A stretch of 5,514 nucleotides of DNA from Verrucomicrobiota bacterium (GTDB lineage: Bacteria; Verrucomicrobiota; Verrucomicrobiia; Chthoniobacterales; UBA10450), in contig QHNF01000107.1 of the NCBI GenBank assembly GCA_003218345.1, positions 1-5,514 on the forward strand, written 5' to 3'. The notes beneath the pieces were generated by a model. The model saw only the letters and a list, made by a program, of their open reading frames with translations, searched no databases and was not told the DNA's origin. This document shows positions 1-5,514 of this stretch, in pieces. The position numbers and the translations under genes are program-made. Each line of letters begins with the position of its first letter. The first letter of the stretch is position 1.

Positions 1-77
1 AGAAACTGCATCCCGTGCGCTGCGTGTCTTTTTTGAGCGCTTGCGCCTGATTCGTTCCTTGGGAATGATGAAAAGGC

Positions 78-992
78 ATGCCTGCAACGCTGGAGCAAAC
101 CGGAACAAACGTCGTTACGCCCCGTTCCGCTTTCATTTTGCGATTCGGCAGCACGATCGCGCTTTGGTCGATTGCGCTGCTGATCATGTTTACCGGATAC
201 GAGATATTGTTTTGGGTGTTGATCAGCGTGTTCGGATTGATCGGGCTGCTGGAATTTTACCGCATGCTCGATCACAAGGGTCTGCCGAATTTCAAAATCA
301 CGGGAATGATTTGCGGCGCCGTCCTGCTCGCCGGCAGCTTTTATTACTTCTCCAAGATCGGCCCGGCACATTCCTACGACTTCGAGGTTGCGGTCTTGCT
401 CTTTTTTTTACTCACGGTTTTCGGGCGGCAAATGTTTACGCGCCTTCGCCATGACGAGCCGTTGCAGACGATGGCTTACACTTTGTTTGGTCTCCTTTAC
501 GTGCTTTGGCTTTTCAATTTCATCACGAAAATCGTCTATCTTACGCCGCGTTCGAGCACAGGTCAGCTGACCGGGCAATTCTATGTATTGTACCTGATCG
601 CAGTCACTAAGTTTGCAGACATGGGCGCGTATTTGACCGGCAGCGCGGTCGGACGGCATTTGATGGTCCCGCACATTAGCGGGAAGAAAACCTGGGAAGG
701 ATTTCTTGGCGCCATCGTTTTTGCGCTGCTCTGCAGCCTGGCGCTGTTTAAATTGATGCCGGGCCATTTGCCGGCGCTGACCTGGACGCATGCGACGATC
801 CTCGGGTTGTTTCTTGGGTTCGCTGCAGTAGTCGGTGATTTGGCCGAATCAATCATAAAGCGCAGCACTGACGTAAAGGATTCGGGGAACCTGTTGCCGG
901 GAATCGGTGGCGCGCTCGATCTTTTGGACAGTCTCCTGTTCACCGCGCCGCTTCTGTTTTTCTATCTGCGGCTGGTAATTCGCGTACCGTAA
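78..992 (+). CDS. cdsA: Phosphatidate cytidylyltransferase (CDP-diacylglycerol synthase)
   Basis: This 304-residue integral membrane enzyme would convert phosphatidic acid and CTP to CDP-diacylglycerol, the precursor of bacterial phospholipids. Hydrophobic stretches lie around residues 26-60, 74-91, 103-115, 132-155, 168-188, 210-226, 239-253 and 284-300. Family motifs are clear: KFADMGAYL at 178-186, SGKKTWEG at 201-208, and the C-terminal CdsA signature from S258 to D284, with SIIKR, KD at 267-268, PGIGG at 274-278 and the acidic pair D281/D284. Within the signature, the textbook PGHGG histidine is isoleucine (I276) and the DRLD arginine is leucine (L282); I believe such variants occur in functional homologues. 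The ATG at 78 is chosen because in-frame stops at 66-71 lie just upstream and the length is normal. The only SD-like run (aaaagg) sits one base from the ATG, too close to be typical. No sign of truncation. Confidence 0.95.
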   Translation: MPATLEQTGTNVVTPRSAFILRFGSTIALWSIALLIMFTGYEILFWVLISVFGLIGLLEFYRMLDHKGLPNFKITGMICGAVLLAGSFYYFSKIGPAHSYDFEVAVLLFFLLTVFGRQMFTRLRHDEPLQTMAYTLFGLLYVLWLFNFITKIVYLTPRSSTGQLTGQFYVLYLIAVTKFADMGAYLTGSAVGRHLMVPHISGKKTWEGFLGAIVFALLCSLALFKLMPGHLPALTWTHATILGLFLGFAAVVGDLAESIIKRSTDVKDSGNLLPGIGGALDLLDSLLFTAPLLFFYLRLVIRVP

Positions 993-1006
993 ATAAATGT
1001 GCGGAG

Positions 1007-1174
1007 TAACCACGAATGAACACGAATCCCCGGGAATAGAGAGAAGACTTGCCCGCGAATGACGCGAATAGACGCGAACAGGAGAATGAGGAAGCGGCTT
1101 TTTCGCGTGAATCCGCATGATTAGCGGGCAGTCTCTTTATGAGATTAGTGTCGATTCGTGTCCATTCGTGGTTA
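1007..1174. repeat. 168-bp nested imperfect palindrome (MITE/REP-like) between cdsA and dxr
   Basis: The outer arms 1007-1027 and 1154-1174 are reverse complements at 20 of 21 positions. The inner arms 1050-1078 and 1102-1130 are reverse complements at 23 of 29 positions. The arms consist of short units at roughly 10-bp spacing: CACGAAT at 1011 and 1021, GCGAAT-like at 1055, 1064 and 1074, ATTCGTG at 1154 and 1164, and a degenerate ATTAGTG at 1144. The whole element could fold as one long hairpin in DNA or RNA. It contains no coding sequence and no transposase, so a non-autonomous or REP-like interspersed repeat is the likely class. Its right end supplies an in-frame TAA (1173-1175) and stops four bases before the dxr ATG, so it forms the dxr leader. 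There is no T-run after the stem, so an intrinsic terminator is not supported. Confidence 0.85.
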
Positions 1175-1178
1175 AGAG

Positions 1179-2444
<1,266 letters not shown>

Positions 2445-2453
<9 letters not shown>

Positions 2454-2472
2454 TCACTGGTCACTAATCACC
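2445..2472. repeat. Heptamer tandem array (consensus RATCACT) at the dxr/rseP junction
   Basis: Four consecutive 7-bp units start at 2445, 2452, 2459 and 2466. The first two match RATCACT exactly and the last two differ by one base each. The array contains the dxr stop codon (TGA, 2451-2453) and fills the whole 19-base gap up to the rseP ATG at 2473. It therefore forms the 3' end of dxr and the ribosome-binding region of rseP. No SD-like sequence is present in it. Heptamer tandem repeats of unrelated sequence (STRRs) are known from filamentous cyanobacteria. Confidence 0.75.
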
Positions 2473-3894
2473 ATGATTCTGCAGATCGCCCGCGTTATTC
2501 TGATCCTGTTGGAGGTCCTCGTGCTCTTTAATCTGCTCATCGTAGTGCATGAACTCGGGCATTTTCTGGCTGCGCGCTGGCGGGGACTTTACATAGAAAA
2601 ATTCGGCGTCTGGTTCGGCAAACCGCTCTGGAAAAAAACCATCAACGGCGTCCAATACTCGCTCGGCTCGCTGCCATTCGGGGGCTTTGTGGCGCTGCCG
2701 CAACTTGCTCCCATGGACATTATCGAGGGAAAGGCCGATATGGACCGCGCGCGGCTTCCGAGAATTTCCGCGCTCGACAAAGTTATCGTAGCCATTGCCG
2801 GCCCGCTGTTCAGTCTTCTGCTGGCGCTTTTTTTTGCCGCCATTGTTTGGGCTGTCGGCCACCCGGTGAGCGAAGCAGATTCAACCACGGTGATTGGCTA
2901 TGTTTTGCCGGATTCGCCGGCGCAGAAGGTCGGCTTACAACCCGGCGACAGAATCCTGTCAGTGGACGGCAAACCAGTGAGGCGTTTTCTCGGGATGAAT
3001 GACAGCGTGAGCTGGGACGTGGTGCGAAGCGAAGGCGACAAAATCGCAGTGAAATTTGAGCGGGACGGCAAGACGCAGACCGTTTGGGTGGAGCCTTACA
3101 AAGCCGAGACCCGCGGATGGCGCAGAAAAAGTGTACGCCAACTGCTCGTCTATCCGGCAGAAACGCCGATCATCGACAAAGTGGAGCCGAACAGCCCGGC
3201 TGCCGCAGCCGGGCTACGTTCAGGGGACATCATTCGCGGATTCGATAAAACGCCTATCTATAATCCGATCGCGTTGTTGGATTACATCAGCAAACATCCA
3301 AAGGACCAGCTTGTTCTTCACGTGGAGCGAGGCGGTGCGAGGTTCGACGTTCCGGTAAGACCGGCGCCGCTGCCCACGGGTGGCGAAATGAAGCCGCGAA
3401 TTGGGATTCAATGGGACACGACAGGGATAGTATCGATCGACCATCCCAATCCGATCGAACAAGTTTACAACAGCGTGACGAGCACATTAAAGACGATTGG
3501 CGCGGTGGCGTCGCCGAAGTCGGACGTAAAGTTGCAGCATTTAAGCGGCCCGGTCGGGATCGGTCGAATCTATTATCTGCTTTTCCAAAGCGAACGCGGC
3601 TGGCAGCTGGCGCTGTGGTTCAGCGTGATTCTGAATGTGAACCTCGCGATTCTGAACATGCTGCCGATTCCTGTGCTCGACGGCGGACACATTGTGCTGG
3701 CGATCATCGAATCGGTGCGCCGCAAACCGGTAAACATGCGAATACTGGAGGTCGTGCAGACAAGCTGCGCAGTAGTGATCATCGGCTACATGCTCTATAT
3801 CACTTTCTTCGACGTGCAGGATTTGCCGTTTGTCCGCAAAAAACTCGATCAACTCGAAGCGCAATCGCCAGCGAAAAATACGCAGGCGCCATAA
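2473..3894 (+). CDS. rseP: RIP metalloprotease RseP, site-2 protease family (M50), two PDZ domains
   Basis: This 473-residue inner-membrane zinc protease would cut transmembrane substrates, classically an anti-sigma factor during envelope stress or leftover signal peptides. The first membrane segment (about 5-25) runs into the zinc motif HELGH at 26-30. SLPFGGFV follows at 66-73 and a second membrane helix at about 103-128. PDZ1 spans about 137-207 (PDSPAQKVGLQPGD) and PDZ2 about 232-296 (PNSPAAAAGLRSGD). LSGPVGIGRI is at 357-366, and the second catalytic motif NMLPIPVLDGGH is at 395-406, with D403 the expected third zinc ligand. A last membrane helix lies near 427-446. An in-frame GTG at 2431 would add 14 residues encoded by the end of dxr and the heptamer array. 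ATG 2473 is preferred because it puts HExxH at residue 26, close to E. coli RseP (residue 22). The gene starts 19 bases after dxr and is probably co-transcribed. Whether an RseA-like substrate exists cannot be told here. Confidence 0.94.
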   Translation: MILQIARVILILLEVLVLFNLLIVVHELGHFLAARWRGLYIEKFGVWFGKPLWKKTINGVQYSLGSLPFGGFVALPQLAPMDIIEGKADMDRARLPRISALDKVIVAIAGPLFSLLLALFFAAIVWAVGHPVSEADSTTVIGYVLPDSPAQKVGLQPGDRILSVDGKPVRRFLGMNDSVSWDVVRSEGDKIAVKFERDGKTQTVWVEPYKAETRGWRRKSVRQLLVYPAETPIIDKVEPNSPAAAAGLRSGDIIRGFDKTPIYNPIALLDYISKHPKDQLVLHVERGGARFDVPVRPAPLPTGGEMKPRIGIQWDTTGIVSIDHPNPIEQVYNSVTSTLKTIGAVASPKSDVKLQHLSGPVGIGRIYYLLFQSERGWQLALWFSVILNVNLAILNMLPIPVLDGGHIVLAIIESVRRKPVNMRILEVVQTSCAVVIIGYMLYITFFDVQDLPFVRKKLDQLEAQSPAKNTQAP

Positions 3895-3939
3895 CTGAGC
3901 ACCCATTGCGGGAGCTTGCGCAGCGATTAAAATTCTATC

Positions 3940-4173
3940 GTGAGCATTGAAGACATACGAGCGTTGAAACACGCGAAGCCGTTTCGACCGTTTGAACTGG
4001 TGACCAAACACGGCGAGCGCATTTACATCGAGCAACCGATTCGCATCGCGCTGTCTCCTATTGGGGACAGTGTGGCCGGATACGGGCAGGACGGTTCGTT
4101 TTTTCTAATGCTGTCTGACATTGTGTCTGTCCGGCGACGTACAGTGCGGAGAAAAAAATCGCGTGACCGCTAG
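3940..4173 (+). CDS. Small conserved-looking protein of unknown function, copy 1 of a tandem pair
   Basis: The product is a 77-residue soluble protein with no signal peptide or membrane segment. The core is AKPFRPF at residues 12-18, then alternating beta-like stretches (I28-I30, I34-L38, V45-Y48, F54-L58, I61-V64). It ends in a strongly basic tail at 65-77, rich in Arg and Lys. It resembles, from memory, a family of roughly 75-residue hypothetical proteins with an 'xPFRPF' N-terminus seen in Verrucomicrobiota and Planctomycetota; no function is known to me. The GTG start at 3940 is the first start after an in-frame TAA at 3928-3930. It is supported by the neighbouring gene, which aligns without gaps from its own GTG. 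The gene lies 45 bases after rseP with no clear SD. The basic tail could bind nucleic acid or simply reflect the overlapping start of the next gene. Confidence 0.72.
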   Translation: MSIEDIRALKHAKPFRPFELVTKHGERIYIEQPIRIALSPIGDSVAGYGQDGSFFLMLSDIVSVRRRTVRRKKSRDR

Positions 4174-4393
4174 ACAGATGATGCGCAGGCAGGACGCCGC
4201 TCCGTTCGTACCGTATTGGATGATGTTGGCTGATAGTCGAGAGATTGCGATCGATCACCCGGATTTCGCGAGCATCTCAGAAGAAGAGGAATCAGTGACA
4301 GTTTATGACCTTTCGGGTGGAGTTGAGGTTGTGGATTTGACTCTCGTCGTGTCCTTACAGTACGGCGGTCGGTTCGCCGTGAAACGGAAATGA
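4163..4393 (+). CDS. Small protein of unknown function, copy 2 of a tandem pair, overlapping ispG
   Basis: The product is a 76-residue soluble protein, homologous in layout to the preceding small gene. Aligned without gaps from residue 1, both share A12, P14, F15, P17, I28, I30, P33, S39, S44, V45, Y48, G52 and V62. That is about 20% identity over 64 residues with matching beta-like pattern. Unlike copy 1 it has an acidic patch, SEEEES at 39-44, and a much weaker basic end. GTG 4163 is chosen over the in-frame ATG at 4121 because it reproduces the 11-residue lead before the shared A12-x-P-F. A GGAG at 4148-4151 also lies 11 bases upstream. It overlaps copy 1 by 11 bases and ispG by four, so translational coupling is likely. 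The function is unknown; a structural or regulatory role beside ispG would be speculation. Confidence 0.72.
   Translation: MTARQMMRRQDAAPFVPYWMMLADSREIAIDHPDFASISEEEESVTVYDLSGGVEVVDLTLVVSLQYGGRFAVKRK
4390..4393 (+). promoter_or_regulatory. ATGA stop/start overlap coupling the small gene to ispG
   Basis: The ispG ATG (4390-4392) overlaps the TGA stop (4391-4393) of the small gene. The only upstream SD-like sequence is a weak cgga (4385-4388) immediately next to the start. Such overlaps commonly allow termination-reinitiation, so ispG translation probably depends on translation of the small gene. The overlap is seen directly; the coupling is inferred. Confidence 0.55.
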
Positions 4394-5514
4394 ACTACTG
4401 CGAGAATCCATTCGTTTATCACCGCCGGAAGACGCGTGAGATGAAAGTCGGCCACGTCGGCATCGGCGGGGCGAACCCGATCCGTGTTCAATCGATGATC
4501 ACGTGCGACACCATGGACACGGGAGCGTCAATCCAGCAAACAATCGAGCTGGCGAATGCGGGCTGCGAAGTCGTTCGCATCACCGCGCCTACAGTGACGG
4601 ATGCGCGCAATCTTGAGAATATCGTTAAAGGTCTGCGCGAGCGCGGTTGCAACGTGCCGATTGTCGCGGACATCCATTTCAAACCAGAAGCGGCCATGGA
4701 AGCGGCGAAATGGGTGGACAAGGTGCGGATCAACCCGGGCAACTACGCAGATTCAAAAAAATTCGTCATTCGCGAATACACTGATGAGCAGTACGCAGCG
4801 GAATTGAATCGGATCCGCGAGCGGTTCTCGCCGCTTGTGGATTTATGCAAGGAACGCGGGATCGCCATGCGCATTGGGACGAATCACGGCTCGCTTTCCG
4901 ATCGCATCCTGAATCGGTACGGCGATACGCCCCTCGGAATGGTAGAGAGCGCGCTTGAATTCGCCCGGATTGCGCGCGATCTCGATTACCACGACTTCGT
5001 TTTCTCGATGAAAGCGAGTAACCCGAAAATCATGATCGCGGCATATCGGCTGCTCGTCGCGCGATTAAACGAACTTGGGCCGGACTGGAATTATCCGCTG
5101 CATCTTGGGGTAACCGAGGCCGGCGAAGGCGAAGACGCGCGGATCAAGAGCGCGATCGGGATCGGCTCACTGCTTGCTGATGGAATCGGGGACACGATTC
5201 GCGTTTCGCTCACGGAGGACAGCCCGCATGAGATTCCAGTAGCGAGAGCGTTGGTTGAAATGGTTCAGAAGAAAACGCTCAATGCTCAACGTCCAACTCC
5301 TAACGTTCAACTTCCATTTGATCCGTTTTCGTATCAGCGGCGAGCGACGGAGACGCTGTCTGCAGCCGGGACAGGTGCTTCCGGCGAGCGAGTTAAAGTT
5401 GGCGGCGGACAATTGATTCGCGTAGTCGTTAGGCAGTCGAATTTTGACAAGATCGCGCACAAGATCGACAAGATGGGCGATTACAAGCCGGAGATTATCT
5501 ATGAGAAGGCGCAG
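4390..5514 (+). CDS. ispG: 4-hydroxy-3-methylbut-2-enyl diphosphate synthase, long form, 3' end beyond window
   Basis: This is the MEP-pathway [4Fe-4S] enzyme that reductively converts MEcPP to HMBPP. The window holds 375 codons, open to the edge with no stop. The N-terminal TIM barrel is clear: [10 protein letters not shown] at residues 29-38, VRITAP at 62-67, VADIHF at 92-97, VRINPGN at 112-118, [10 protein letters not shown] at 161-170, SMKASNP at 206-212 and [20 protein letters not shown] at 237-256. [13 protein letters not shown] at 265-277 ends this barrel. The sequence then enters the extra domain typical of the long form in plants, Chlamydiae, Bacteroidetes and relatives, instead of going directly to the Fe-S domain. 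The cluster cysteines are expected downstream and are not visible. Residues 296-309 are encoded by a heptamer repeat array. ATG 4390 lies about 18 residues before the conserved [10 protein letters not shown] and overlaps the preceding stop. It acts four steps or so after Dxr in the same pathway. Confidence 0.95.
   Translation, partial: MNYCENPFVYHRRKTREMKVGHVGIGGANPIRVQSMITCDTMDTGASIQQTIELANAGCEVVRITAPTVTDARNLENIVKGLRERGCNVPIVADIHFKPEAAMEAAKWVDKVRINPGNYADSKKFVIREYTDEQYAAELNRIRERFSPLVDLCKERGIAMRIGTNHGSLSDRILNRYGDTPLGMVESALEFARIARDLDYHDFVFSMKASNPKIMIAAYRLLVARLNELGPDWNYPLHLGVTEAGEGEDARIKSAIGIGSLLADGIGDTIRVSLTEDSPHEIPVARALVEMVQKKTLNAQRPTPNVQLPFDPFSYQRRATETLSAAGTGASGERVKVGGGQLIRVVVRQSNFDKIAHKIDKMGDYKPEIIYEKAQ
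5275..5316. repeat. Heptamer tandem array (consensus ACGYYCA) inside ispG
   Basis: Six consecutive 7-bp units begin at 5275, 5282, 5289, 5296, 5303 and 5310. All begin and end with A. Units 1, 3 and 5 match ACGYYCA exactly, units 2 and 6 differ at one position and unit 4 at two. The 42 bp equal 14 codons and stay in frame, encoding residues 296-309 (mainly Q, P, N, T, L, V). These lie between the end of the barrel (ALVEMV) and FDPFSYQRR of the inserted domain, a likely linker. The unit differs from the heptamer array at 2445-2472. Confidence 0.7.

Noticed and set aside
37..46. GCGCTTGCGC resembling the arm of the dxr repeat
   Set aside because: Only an 8-bp GC-rich core is shared and no second arm is present nearby, so it is most likely chance.
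1..77. Possible 3' end of an upstream gene
   Set aside because: Forward stops at 34-36 and 48-50 could end a gene, but the 11-15 visible residues match no family I recognise and the third frame stays open into cdsA, so nothing can be assigned.
561..572. Perfect 12-bp palindrome GGTCAGCTGACC inside cdsA
   Set aside because: It does not extend beyond 12 bp, encodes ordinary CdsA residues, and about one such palindrome is expected by chance in 5.5 kb.
1090..1135. Intrinsic terminator between cdsA and dxr
   Set aside because: The stem is part of the larger palindrome and no T-run follows its 3' side; the five Ts at 1099-1103 fall at the start of the right inner arm instead.
3193..3215. 9-bp stem, 5-base loop GC-rich palindrome in rseP that looks like another repeat insertion
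   Set aside because: It encodes the PNSPAAAAGL segment of PDZ2, which is the same length as the equivalent PDSPAQKVGL of PDZ1, so no insertion is needed to explain it.
3541..4035. Long antisense open frames opposite rseP (and likewise opposite dxr at 1172-1654)
   Set aside because: They lie opposite well-conserved coding sequence, show no recognisable domains, and are expected from the codon bias of GC-rich genes.
4121..4162. ATG 4121 as start of the second small gene
   Set aside because: It would create a 53-base overlap with the first small gene and 14 extra residues absent from its paralogue; GTG 4163 aligns from residue 1.

Overview
The window is a compact, all-forward gene block from a bacterial chromosome, with moderate to fairly high GC. 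The complete genes are cdsA, dxr, rseP and two small related genes of unknown function. A long-form ispG runs off the right edge. The gene content, the long (TIM-barrel-insert) type of IspG and the abundance of short palindromic and tandem repeats best fit a Verrucomicrobiota-like soil bacterium (Chthoniobacterales or 'Spartobacteria' type). That placement is inference from gene layout and recalled family features; no marker gene in the window proves it.

Layout. Bases 1-77 precede the first gene. They hold stops in two forward frames (34-36 and 48-50) and may be the tail of an upstream gene, but I cannot assign them. cdsA (78-992) makes CDP-diacylglycerol for phospholipids. A 186-base gap follows, almost filled by a nested imperfect palindrome (1007-1174) built from short units at about 10-bp spacing. 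dxr (1179-2453) is the second enzyme of the MEP isoprenoid pathway and carries an in-frame 61-bp palindromic repeat (1674-1734). A heptamer tandem array (2445-2472) spans the dxr stop codon and the leader of rseP (2473-3894), a site-2 metalloprotease with two PDZ domains. Two small, mutually similar proteins (3940-4173 and 4163-4393) follow, overlapping each other by 11 bases. The second overlaps ispG (4390 to beyond 5514) by four bases (ATGA). ispG itself carries a second, different heptamer array in frame (5275-5316).

How the genes fit together. dxr and ispG act at two steps of the same isoprenoid precursor pathway. cdsA and rseP are membrane and envelope functions that often neighbour dxr in bacteria. 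Tight spacing from dxr onward suggests one transcript; the palindrome between cdsA and dxr is the only plausible break. Shine-Dalgarno signals are weak or absent before nearly every start.

The most unusual aspect is repeat invasion of an essential operon: four separate repeats of at least three kinds, two translated inside conserved enzymes and one supplying a stop codon. I see no RNA gene, CRISPR array, transposase, convincing terminator or defence system, and no stretch over 300 bases lacks a gene.
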